Below, piece by piece: positions 41,736-49,041 of a DNA stretch of 64,000 nt. Source of the stretch: Massilia sp. HP4 (lineage in GTDB: Bacteria > Pseudomonadota > Gammaproteobacteria > Burkholderiales > Burkholderiaceae_D); the NCBI RefSeq assembly GCF_005222695.1, contig NZ_STGG01000057.1:248001-312000 (forward strand). The letters are read 5' to 3'. Every line of letters begins with the position of its first letter. The first letter of the stretch is position 1. A program made the position numbers and the translations under genes. The notes beneath the pieces were generated by a model. That model worked only from the letters and a program-made list of their open reading frames with translations. It had not been told where the DNA came from and did no database searches.

Positions 41736-43241
41736 TCAAAAACGCGGCAGGTCCGGGAACGGAACCTGGCCGTGGTGCACGTGCAGCTTGCCGAATTCGG
41801 CGCAGCGGTGCGGGGTGGGGATCGCCTTGTCCGGATTGAGCAGCGCGAACGGATCGAAGGCATGCTTGACCGCGAAGAAGGCATCGAGCTCCTTGCGTCC
41901 GAACTGCACGCACATCGAGTCGATCTTTTCCTTGCCCACGCCGTGTTCGCCCGTGATGGTGCCGCCCACCTCGACGCACAGCGCCAGGATCGCGGCGCCG
42001 AAGGCTTCGGCGCGTTCGAATTCGCCCGGTGCACTGGCGTCGAACAGGATCAGCGGATGCATATTGCCGTCGCCCGCGTGGAACACGTTGGAGCAGCGCA
42101 GGCCATAGGTGAGCTCCATGTCGGCGATGCCGGCCAACACCCGCGCCAGCTGCTTGCGCGGGATGGTGCCGTCCATGCAGTAGTAGTCGGGCGAGATGCG
42201 GCCCGCCGCCGGGAAGGCGTTCTTGCGGCCCGACCAGAAGCGCACCCGTTCCGCCTCGCTCTGCGACACCGCGATCGCGGTGGCGCCGGCGCGTTCGAGC
42301 ACCGCGCTCATGCGCGCAATCTCTTCCGCCACCTCCAGCGCCGTGCCATCGGCCTCGCACAGCAGGATGGCGGCGGCGTCGAGGTCATAGCCGGCCTTCA
42401 CGAAGGGCTCGACCATGCGCACCGAGGTGCGGTCCATCATCTCGAGGCCGGCCGGGATGATGCCGGCCGCGATCACGTCGGCCACCGCATTGCCGGCCGT
42501 GACCACATCGTTGAACGAGGCCATGATGACCTGGGCCAGCGCCGGCTTGGGCACCAGTTTCACCGTCACCTCGGTGACGATGCCCAGCATGCCCTCGGAG
42601 CCGATGAACACGGCCAGCAGGTCCAGGCCCGGCGCATCCAGCGCCTCGCCGCCCAGTTCGACGATCTCTCCCTCGATGGTGGCCACCCGCACCCGCAGCA
42701 CGTTGTGCACCGTCAGGCCGTATTTGAGACAGTGCACCCCGCCCGCGTTCTCGGCCACGTTGCCGCCGATGGTGCAGGCGATCTGCGACGACGGGTCGGG
42801 CGCATAGTACAGGCCGAATTGCGCCGCCGCTTCGGAGATCGCGAGGTTGCGCACACCGGGCTGCACGACGGCCGTGCGCGCCAGCTGGTCGACGCGTTTG
42901 ATCTGGCTCATGCGCGCGGTCGACAGCACCACGCCGTCGCGGATCGGCAGCGCGCCGCCCGACAGGCCGGTGCCGGCGCCACGCGGCACGATCGGCACCT
43001 GCAGTTCGCGGCAGACGTCCAGGATCGCCCTCACCTGCGCTTCGTCGGTCGGCAGGGTGACCACCAGCGGCAATTGGCGATAGGCGGCCAGGCCGTCGCA
43101 TTCGTAGGGCCGGGTGTCTTCGGGATCGGACAGGACGCAGGACGCGGGCAAGCGTGTGCGCAGGGCCGCCGCCACCTGCGCGCGGCGCGCGGCAGGGTCG
43201 GGCGCGGCAGTGTTGACGGAATCTGGGACGAGGTCGGGCAT
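41736..43241 (-). CDS. glcD: Glycolate oxidase subunit GlcD
   Basis: A 501-aa FAD-linked oxidase. The FAD-binding segment is VPRGAGTGLSGGALP, followed by YYAPDPSSQIACTIGGNVAENAGG. The C-terminal cap has HAGDGNMHPLILFD and TGEHGVGKEK. First gene of glcDEF. The start at 43241 leaves 91 nt to the divergent adenosyltransferase gene. A D-lactate oxidase role cannot be excluded, but the adjacent glcE and glcF make glycolate most likely. Confidence 0.94.
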   Translation of the reverse strand: MPDLVPDSVNTAAPDPAARRAQVAAALRTRLPASCVLSDPEDTRPYECDGLAAYRQLPLVVTLPTDEAQVRAILDVCRELQVPIVPRGAGTGLSGGALPIRDGVVLSTARMSQIKRVDQLARTAVVQPGVRNLAISEAAAQFGLYYAPDPSSQIACTIGGNVAENAGGVHCLKYGLTVHNVLRVRVATIEGEIVELGGEALDAPGLDLLAVFIGSEGMLGIVTEVTVKLVPKPALAQVIMASFNDVVTAGNAVADVIAAGIIPAGLEMMDRTSVRMVEPFVKAGYDLDAAAILLCEADGTALEVAEEIARMSAVLERAGATAIAVSQSEAERVRFWSGRKNAFPAAGRISPDYYCMDGTIPRKQLARVLAGIADMELTYGLRCSNVFHAGDGNMHPLILFDASAPGEFERAEAFGAAILALCVEVGGTITGEHGVGKEKIDSMCVQFGRKELDAFFAVKHAFDPFALLNPDKAIPTPHRCAEFGKLHVHHGQVPFPDLPRF

Positions 43242-43332
43242 GCTCCGATTGTAAGCAGAAGCATGCACATTCGCCACGTTTTGTCGTATGCTCATCCCAT
43301 CGTTTTTTCTCACCAACGCATAAGACAACATC

Positions 43333-43887
43333 ATGGGCAACCGACTCTCAAAAATCGCGACCCGCACCGGCGACGACGGCAGCACCGGCCTGGGCGACGG
43401 CAGCCGCACCGGCAAGGACAGCGCACGCATCCACGCCCTGGGCGAAGTCGACGAACTCAATTCCTTCGTCGGCCTGCTGCTGTGCGAAGACATGCCGGCG
43501 GCATTGCGCGAAGAACTGGTCTCGATCCAGCACGACCTGTTCGACCTGGGCGGCGAGCTGTGCATCCCGGGCTACCAGATGATCAAGGAAGAACACGTGG
43601 CGCGCCTGGACGGCCTGCTCGAGAAATACAACGCCGACTTGCCGGTCCTGAAGGAATTCATCCTGCCGGCCGGCTCGCGCGCGGCCTCCACCGCCCACGT
43701 GTGCCGCACCGTGTGCCGGCGCGCCGAGCGCGCCATCGTGGCGTTGTCGAAGGCCGAGCAGATCCACGCCCATCCACGCCAGTACGTCAATCGCCTGTCC
43801 GACCTGATGTTCGTGCTGGCGCGCGTGCTCAACCGCCATGCGGGCGGCAGCGACGTGCTGTGGCAGCACGAGCGCAAGCGCGGATAA
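43333..43887 (+). CDS. Cob(I)alamin adenosyltransferase, PduO type
   Basis: A 184-aa enzyme that transfers adenosyl from ATP to cob(I)alamin. The N-terminal ATP site is TRTGDDGSTGLGDGSR. The helix signatures are ALGEVDELNSFVG, CRTVCRRAERAIVAL and YVNRLSDLMFVLAR, all diagnostic for the PduO family. It is followed 3 nt later by the 2OG oxygenase gene, so they are probably cotranscribed. Confidence 0.95.
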   Translation: MGNRLSKIATRTGDDGSTGLGDGSRTGKDSARIHALGEVDELNSFVGLLLCEDMPAALREELVSIQHDLFDLGGELCIPGYQMIKEEHVARLDGLLEKYNADLPVLKEFILPAGSRAASTAHVCRTVCRRAERAIVALSKAEQIHAHPRQYVNRLSDLMFVLARVLNRHAGGSDVLWQHERKRG

Positions 43888-43890
43888 TCC

Positions 43891-44592
43891 ATGGATGACT
43901 TCATCGGCGTCTACGACGACGCGCTCACGGCGCAGCAGTGCGACGCCCTGCTGGCGCGCTTCGACGCCAGCGACAAGGTCGTGCGCGGCCGCACCGGCAA
44001 CGGCGTCGACGTCGAGAAGAAGGACAGCTACGACATCACCATCAACCTGCACCGCGAATGGGACGACGTCACCCAGTTGCTGCTCGAGACCATGAGCCGC
44101 CACCTGGCCGACTACGCCCAGCGCTACCGCATGCTGCTGATGGGTTCCCTGTCGCCCAGCCTGGAGCATCCGCGCACCGGCGTGCCGACGGTGCTTTCGA
44201 TGGACAATTTCGACGAAGTGGGCACGCCCTACGTCGAGACCCTGCTGCGCACCTTGTACCGGCCCGGCACCATCAACCTGCAAAAATACCTGCAAGGCAG
44301 CGGCGGCTACCACCACTGGCATTCCGAGATCTATCCGCAAAACGCCAGCTGCGATTCACTGCACCGCGTGCTGCTGTGGATGTTCTACCTGAACGACGTC
44401 GACGAGGGCGGCGAGACCGAGTTTTTGTACCAGGGCCGCAAGATCGCGCCCAGGAAGGGGCGGCTGGTGATCGCGCCGGCCGGCTTCACCCACACCCACC
44501 GCGGCAATGTGCCGACCAGCGGCGACAAATACATCGCCACCTCGTGGATTCTGTACCAGCGCGCGGAGGCGCTGTTCGGACAGTCGGGATAG
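43891..44592 (+). CDS. 2OG-Fe(II) oxygenase, prolyl 4-hydroxylase-like
   Basis: A 233-aa protein with a jelly-roll dioxygenase region. The metal motif is likely His144-x-Glu146 (YHHWHSE) with a distal His at 201 or 203 (GFTHTHRGN). LLWMFYLNDVDEGGETEF is the typical segment between them, and the 2OG-binding basic residue would be after the distal His. Glu in place of Asp in the HxD position is a tolerated variant. The substrate is unknown. Confidence 0.85.
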   Translation: MDDFIGVYDDALTAQQCDALLARFDASDKVVRGRTGNGVDVEKKDSYDITINLHREWDDVTQLLLETMSRHLADYAQRYRMLLMGSLSPSLEHPRTGVPTVLSMDNFDEVGTPYVETLLRTLYRPGTINLQKYLQGSGGYHHWHSEIYPQNASCDSLHRVLLWMFYLNDVDEGGETEFLYQGRKIAPRKGRLVIAPAGFTHTHRGNVPTSGDKYIATSWILYQRAEALFGQSG

Positions 44593-44700
44593 GCGCCAGC
44601 CATCCTGGGGCGGGCCGTCGCCCCACTGATCGAGCAGGTGGTCGATTAACACCCTGACCTTCTGCGGCAGGAAGCGGTTTCGAGATAGACGGCCAGACCG
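44593..44700 (-). pseudogene. LysR-family C-terminal remnant
   Basis: On the minus strand the sequence reads NRFLPQKVRVLIDHLLDQWG, the characteristic C-terminus of LysR regulators, continuing with GDGPPQDGW. No LysR body lies upstream of it, and downstream the frame runs without its own stop into the antisense of the oxygenase gene. It is therefore a truncated leftover of a lost gene at the left border of the AT-richer island. Confidence 0.7.
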
Positions 44701-45070
44701 CCATCTTAGCTTCAGAGCTACGGCCGTGCACGTCCGCTATCGACCCGAAGCGGACTGTCGGATTCATCGCTCGCAGTTGTCAGACCGGAGAGTTTGAATG
44801 CCGATATGGAAGAACCAGTCAGCCATGAAGAAGACCGCTGAAACATCGCTTTGGAAAGCAGTGTGCGTAGTTGCAGGGAAGGATCGAAGTCGCTGTCCGG
44901 CCCCATGAAGTGCCCAACAGGCAAACAACAAGTGGCAACTTTGTCAAGACGTGCTACTGTTAAAGCAGCACTTATTTAGACGGTGCAGACGTTGGGAAGT
45001 GGTGACATATGAGTGAATTTATCGGAGCACAACAGGACCAGTTCGGTTCGCTAGTCACTAGGAGGCATTG
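44701..45070. other. Gap at the left edge of the second island
   Basis: After the LysR remnant this stretch contains the 24-nt palindrome and the 20-codon leader, but no longer gene. Composition becomes AT-richer from about 44930. A minus-strand frame over 44718-44924 has no ribosome site and overlaps the palindrome. Confidence 0.45.
44732..44755. repeat. 24-nt palindromic repeat, copy A
   Basis: GTCCGC-N12-GCGGAC, with centre TATCGACCCGAA. Related copies with the opposite centre orientation (TTCTGGCCGATA) lie at 45698-45721 and 48886-48909. All three belong to the same island. Confidence 0.7.
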
Positions 45071-45071
45071 A
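45009..45071 (+). CDS. Putative 20-codon leader peptide
   Basis: ATG at 45009 opens a 20-codon frame whose TGA overlaps the ATG of the next gene by one base (TGATG at 45069-45073). The GGAGG ribosome site of the next gene lies inside it. The peptide is polar with no recognised motif. The arrangement suggests translational coupling, but a frame this short may arise by chance. Confidence 0.3.
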   Translation: MSEFIGAQQDQFGSLVTRRH

Positions 45072-45559
45072 TGGACTCTTCGATCGATCGAATCAACGAA
45101 ACGGCTGACTTCCATTTCAACTTGGCGGACAAACAGCGCGGACAGGCTGCGTTTTTTGCGACCGCTTTGACATGGACGATCCCCCTACTTGCAGCACTCG
45201 TTAGCGCGTTTATAACCGGGCAGTATTTCATCGGCAAGACAAACTTAGCTGACCTTGCTGTCCCGTTGAGCCTGGTGCTCACTTTACTGTCCATCATTCA
45301 AGCTACGGCCAAGCCGGATAAGGTCTTTCGTTCTTCGGCGTACTTCGCTAGCGCCTTTCGCTCGTTCAAGATTCGAATGGATCACGATATCCAACGCGTC
45401 CAAATCGGTGCTTCTACGGATGATGAGAAAACGAAGCAGATCCTCGATTGCCTGGACAAGAAGAATGTCGAGCTCGAGCAGTTGATTTCGACGTTCAACA
45501 GCAGTTTCATATCAGTCGGTGGGGATGGTGGCCGAACGAAAATTAGTCGAATTGGATGA
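45071..45559 (+). CDS. Two-TM protein, SLATT-like
   Basis: A 162-aa protein. The N-terminal 30 residues are polar, followed by two hydrophobic helices (about residues 28-50 and 60-78) and a helical cytosolic tail with KPDKVFRSSAYFASAFRSF and LDKKNVELEQLISTF. Two adjacent membrane helices with a conserved-looking soluble helical part resemble SLATT effectors, which are predicted pore-formers in bacterial conflict systems. This is inference from layout. The ATG at 45071 is preferred over the TTG just before it because GGAGG is 5 nt upstream. Confidence 0.6.
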   Translation: MDSSIDRINETADFHFNLADKQRGQAAFFATALTWTIPLLAALVSAFITGQYFIGKTNLADLAVPLSLVLTLLSIIQATAKPDKVFRSSAYFASAFRSFKIRMDHDIQRVQIGASTDDEKTKQILDCLDKKNVELEQLISTFNSSFISVGGDGGRTKISRIG

Positions 45560-45697
45560 CCTCTGCCGTGTGCACGCGAGCTTTCTTTTCCAGCAGTGAT
45601 GGGTCCAGCCGTGTTAGACCATGTCGCCTTCCGACGTTCTCCGCTAGCTAGCGATTCGCCATGGAACGAGAAAAAGGGGGATCTTGACGGACTGAAT

Positions 45698-45721
45698 GAC
45701 TGCTTCTGGCCGAACTCGGAC
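45698..45721. repeat. 24-nt palindromic repeat, copy B (degenerate)
   Basis: GACTGC-TTCTGGCCGAAC-TCGGAC. The centre TTCTGGCCGA is identical to copy C, while the outer arms are partly mismatched. It lies in the 229-nt gap between the SLATT-like gene and the end of the Cys/His gene, where I see nothing else. Confidence 0.55.
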
Positions 45722-45788
45722 GTTCAGAAATCAGTGTACGTCCGAGGATGTCCCGCACCTCAAAACAACCGTTGTGGTTACCGTCTTC

Positions 45789-46775
45789 TTACCGATCTAT
45801 ACGGATACGTTCAACGCCAAGTCGCTGGCACAATTCCGCTTCTTGGAGTAAAAGCCATGTTTTTGCATGCTCGCGACTGCCTTGTACGCCGGACTGTTTC
45901 ATGGCTAGTTTTGCCACTTTCGACCGCTCGCTTCGGTCGTCGGTCAGGAAACAATATGGCCAAGCAGAATTGTCGAGGAATCGCGCGACCATGCTTTCGA
46001 GTTGTTCTGCCCTCATCAACACGGGATCGCACTGTTCGATTCGTCGGGCGATCTCCGATCGCAGTGTTCTGCTCAATAACTCGGCTCCTTTCGCATCGAT
46101 GAAAGCGACCCTAATGTGCTCCATCTCGACCGTTAGTGAAATGAACTGCTGGCGGTCAATCGCCGAGAGGCCGTGTAGCGACCCAACTACATGCTTAATG
46201 ACACTGTTTTCTTGCTTGCTCTTTCCATTTTCCGAGTAGTGACGGGTCTTCACTCCCTCGACCATAACGCTGGCGTTACCGCTTTTGGCCATTCGTTCTA
46301 TTCGAGAACGAAAGTTGGCACCGACACCATCCAGTAACTCGTCTATACCTCGTCGGGCTACTTTTAGCCGAGCGATCGCGTCTCGAAGACGCTGTTCGTA
46401 TTCCACTCCTTGTCCCAGCAAGTGTTCGAGCTTCTGCTGTCGCTCGCGTTCCCTTTTGGCATTTAACGCAAGCCCGATGTCCTTGAATACAGCACTGTCG
46501 GCGCCAAACTTATCGTTCGCGCAATCGGCACCCAAGATCGTAACCGATCCGTCTTTCAACTCAGCTACCCATCCGTGGTTGTGCGGTGTGCCGCAAAGGG
46601 TCCCGCCTGGACGTTGCACGCAGCACGTGTGCTTTTCCGGAAATCGATACCAGCCTAGGATCTTGCGATAGTTATCCTGACATAACGGATTGTCGGGACG
46701 GTAGCCTGGTAGCGCGGCGATCTGGTCAAAGCCGTCAAAGCTGAGCAGTTCGATGGTGGTTATAGGGGTTCCCAT
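45789..46775 (-). CDS. Unknown Cys/His-rich protein behind a LexA-type box
   Basis: A 328-aa protein of unknown function. The N-terminal 90 residues contain a likely zinc site: Cys51, Cys52, Cys61, His65, His67 and Cys85 in KHTCCVQRPGGTLCGTPHNH and GADCAND. A charged helical region follows (about 100-150, ERERQQKLEHLLGQ), possibly a coiled coil, and then a mixed C-terminal half. GGAGG precedes the ATG. A CTG-N10-CAG box and a TAGAAT -10 lie just upstream, implying SOS control. It is convergent with the SLATT-like gene and divergent from the ATPase gene. Confidence 0.7.
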   Translation of the reverse strand: MGTPITTIELLSFDGFDQIAALPGYRPDNPLCQDNYRKILGWYRFPEKHTCCVQRPGGTLCGTPHNHGWVAELKDGSVTILGADCANDKFGADSAVFKDIGLALNAKRERERQQKLEHLLGQGVEYEQRLRDAIARLKVARRGIDELLDGVGANFRSRIERMAKSGNASVMVEGVKTRHYSENGKSKQENSVIKHVVGSLHGLSAIDRQQFISLTVEMEHIRVAFIDAKGAELLSRTLRSEIARRIEQCDPVLMRAEQLESMVARFLDNSAWPYCFLTDDRSERSKVAKLAMKQSGVQGSREHAKTWLLLQEAELCQRLGVERIRIDR

Positions 46776-46808
46776 ACGGCCTCCAGTGATGTAACTTTGA
46801 CCATTCTA

Positions 46809-46824
46809 CTGTATATCAATACAG
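46809..46824 (-). promoter_or_regulatory. LexA-type SOS box
   Basis: CTGTATATCAATACAG fits the CTG-N10-CAG form of the LexA box used in beta- and gammaproteobacteria. With two flanking bases on each side it matches 16 of 20 positions of the E. coli consensus. It lies directly upstream of a TAGAAT hexamer (46803-46808, minus strand), in the -35/-10 spacer position of the promoter of the 328-aa gene, whose start codon is at 46775. Confidence 0.75.
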
Positions 46825-47164
46825 CTTAGTAGCGCCGAATTATTTTCATTGGGTGTAGCGTCGAAGCTCTTAGACGTCGTGCATCGAACCAAAAATGTCA
46901 TGGCTTGTGCAGTAAAAGTGCCAACTGACTTGGAAGCACCGCCGGACGCGGCCGCCATGAGAAAGACAGTTTTCGACCCGGAGCAGACGGTCGCGCCCAG
47001 TAGAAGCTTAGTCGGAAGACCAGAGAACGCTGGCAGTGCGCAAACAGCTGGGACTGCTATCCTTAAATAAATTACAATAATGCAAGTACTGAGCCTAACG
47101 TTGTGAAAGCACCGTGTTCCTAGCGCCTGCCTGCCTAAACGACTACTTCAACGCTGAAAATTCA
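46825..47164. other. Gap before the ATPase-DUF4435 gene
   Basis: About 340 nt between the LexA-type box and the ATPase gene. A 73-codon plus frame at 46849-47070 starts with TTG, lacks a ribosome site and shows no family features. I see no operator other than the box at its left edge. Confidence 0.4.
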
Positions 47165-48775
47165 ATGTCACTTGATCAAAGCACGCGATCCATCACGCTT
47201 CCACGCAGAGGCGCACCCGACGAGCAAATTGTAACTAATGCTAACCTACTTTTCGTCGGCGCCAATGGCTCCGGAAAGACCCGCCTTGGAACATGGCTTG
47301 AGATAAGTTCGCCTGACCACAACCGCGTATTTAGAATTTCTGCCCAGAAATCACTCGCGATGCCCGACACTACAACCCCAATGGCTATCGATCTGGCGGA
47401 GCGAAATCTTATCTTCGGCAATCCGACAGATGTGGTAAACAAGCGACATTACCGATGGCAGAATAAGCCGGCCACGGCGTTCCTAAACGATTACGACAAG
47501 TTGATGGTGTTTCTCTTCTCAGACGAAACCGAGGAGAACGCTAAATTCAAAATTTTGTCACGCGAATCAAACGTTAAGGTCGACCCGCCGCTTACTAAGC
47601 TGGACAAGGTGAAGCAGGTGTGGGAACGGGTACTTCCTCATCGTGAGCTTGTGATCGGCGGCTTGCGAATCCAAACCCGAGTCCGCGGTGACTCGAGCAA
47701 GATATACAACTCATCTGAAATGAGCGATGGGGAACGTGTGATGTTCTATCTTATCGGACAATGCCTTGCTGCGCCTAAGGACGCCATTATCGTTATCGAC
47801 GAACCTGAACTTCATCTACATAAGTCGGTACAAGCCCCTCTTTGGGCTGAGGTCGAGAGAATGCGGCCCGATTGCATGTTTGTGTACCTGACTCACGATG
47901 TCGACTTTGCCGTAGCACAAGAAGGGGCGCAGCGCGTCTGGCTCAAGTCTTTCGACGGAGAGTCGTGGGATTGGGATCTCATTGAGAACAAGGACGACTT
48001 GCCTGATGAGCTCTTGATGGAGGTGCTCGGCAGTCGAAAGCCTGTTGTATTTGTCGAGGGAGTAAATGGTAGCCATGATGTCTCACTCTACCGGGAGATA
48101 TTCGCAGGATTTTTAGTCATCCCACGCGGCAGCTGCGATCAAGTCATCCAAGCAGTACGTGCTTTGCGCGCTAATTCTCAGCTTCACCACTTACAAGTCT
48201 ATGGTCTCATTGACCGCGACCGACGAACACCGCCAGAAATCGCAGCGCTACAGACCGACAACATTTATACGCTCGAAGTTGCTGAAGTAGAAAACCTTTT
48301 CTGCACGCAGGAGATCTTGGCACTCGTCAGTACCCGCCTAGCTCGCGATACCGCTACGGACTTCAACCAAGTCGTCACCCAAGTCTTCAAACAGCTTAAA
48401 ACTGAACTCGACACGCAAGTCTCACTGCGCGTTGTAGCGGAAGTGAAGTTCAAGCTTAATTGCTTCAATGCCTCAGCCCGTGGAGTATCTGCCCTCTCAG
48501 ATGCATTACAACAGCTGACTCAGAGCATCGACATCACTAGCCTCTACGCTCAGTTCGACGGAGAATTTCAGACCGTAATCGACGCGACTGACTACCGAGG
48601 ACTGCTTCGTCTATACAACCGAAAGTCGTTGCCGACTCAAATCGGGAACGCATTGGGATTGAAGACAGGGGAACTCGTCGAACTTGTGGTTCGCCTTGCA
48701 CGAACTGATGCGCGCATGGACGTCGTCACCGCAATAAAGCCATACCTTGGTGCCTTCGCATCCTTCGTGGTCTAA
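47165..48775 (+). CDS. AAA ATPase fused to a DUF4435 TOPRIM-like domain (PARIS/OLD-like)
   Basis: A 536-aa protein. The N-terminal ABC-type ATPase has Walker A GANGSGKT (32-39), signature MSDGERVMF (about 186), Walker B IIVIDEPELHLH (Asp212, Glu213) and an H-loop THD (243-245). The C-terminal part has FVEGVNGSHDVSLYREIF with Glu298, and YGLIDRDRR with Asp350 and Asp352, the acidic residues of a DUF4435/TOPRIM nuclease. In PARIS phage defence AriA (ATPase) and AriB (DUF4435) are separate or merged, and this is a short merged form or a relative. A GTG 17 codons upstream is an alternative start. AT-richer than neighbours. Confidence 0.8.
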   Translation: MSLDQSTRSITLPRRGAPDEQIVTNANLLFVGANGSGKTRLGTWLEISSPDHNRVFRISAQKSLAMPDTTTPMAIDLAERNLIFGNPTDVVNKRHYRWQNKPATAFLNDYDKLMVFLFSDETEENAKFKILSRESNVKVDPPLTKLDKVKQVWERVLPHRELVIGGLRIQTRVRGDSSKIYNSSEMSDGERVMFYLIGQCLAAPKDAIIVIDEPELHLHKSVQAPLWAEVERMRPDCMFVYLTHDVDFAVAQEGAQRVWLKSFDGESWDWDLIENKDDLPDELLMEVLGSRKPVVFVEGVNGSHDVSLYREIFAGFLVIPRGSCDQVIQAVRALRANSQLHHLQVYGLIDRDRRTPPEIAALQTDNIYTLEVAEVENLFCTQEILALVSTRLARDTATDFNQVVTQVFKQLKTELDTQVSLRVVAEVKFKLNCFNASARGVSALSDALQQLTQSIDITSLYAQFDGEFQTVIDATDYRGLLRLYNRKSLPTQIGNALGLKTGELVELVVRLARTDARMDVVTAIKPYLGAFASFVV

Positions 48776-48885
48776 CTTAAAGCAATGGCCAGCAGATAAG
48801 GCACCCGACGAGCCTGTCGAGTACTGGGTCTCGGCAGCCTCCTAATTAATATCAACTCTGGTCGTATAAAGGAAGTAAGGCAAAC

Positions 48886-48909
48886 GTCTGCTTCTGGCCG
48901 ATAGCAGAC
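48886..48909. repeat. 24-nt palindromic repeat, copy C
   Basis: GTCTGC-TTCTGGCCGATA-GCAGAC, a perfect 6-bp inverted repeat around a 12-nt centre. It lies 110 nt past the ATPase-DUF4435 stop, at the right border of the AT-richer island, mirroring copy A at the left border. Confidence 0.7.
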
Positions 48910-48985
48910 GCCGACTCAGTGTACGAGGTTATTGCCCTCGGAGCACCCAAGAGGTTTTGGCAGGCATTCTAAGACCCGGATTGGC

Positions 48986-49019
48986 AAAAAGCCCCTCGTT
49001 CTCGCGAACGAAGGGCTTT
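48986..49019 (-). terminator. Intrinsic terminator of the xseB-ispA-dxs operon
   Basis: On the minus strand AAAGCCCTTCGTTC is followed by a short loop, GAACGAGGGGCTTT and further T residues. The 14-bp stem has a single G:T-type mismatch. It lies 23 nt downstream of the dxs stop. Confidence 0.88.
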
Positions 49020-49041
49020 CTCGCTGAATCAAGCAACCTGA

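Noticed and set aside
46849..47070. A 73-codon plus-strand frame between the LexA-type box and the ATPase gene
   Set aside because: TTG start, no ribosome site, no recognisable features.
47091..47105. GCCTAACG resembling the core of an integron attC site
   Set aside because: No partner core GTTRRRY at a suitable distance and no imperfect palindrome between, so it is not an attC site.
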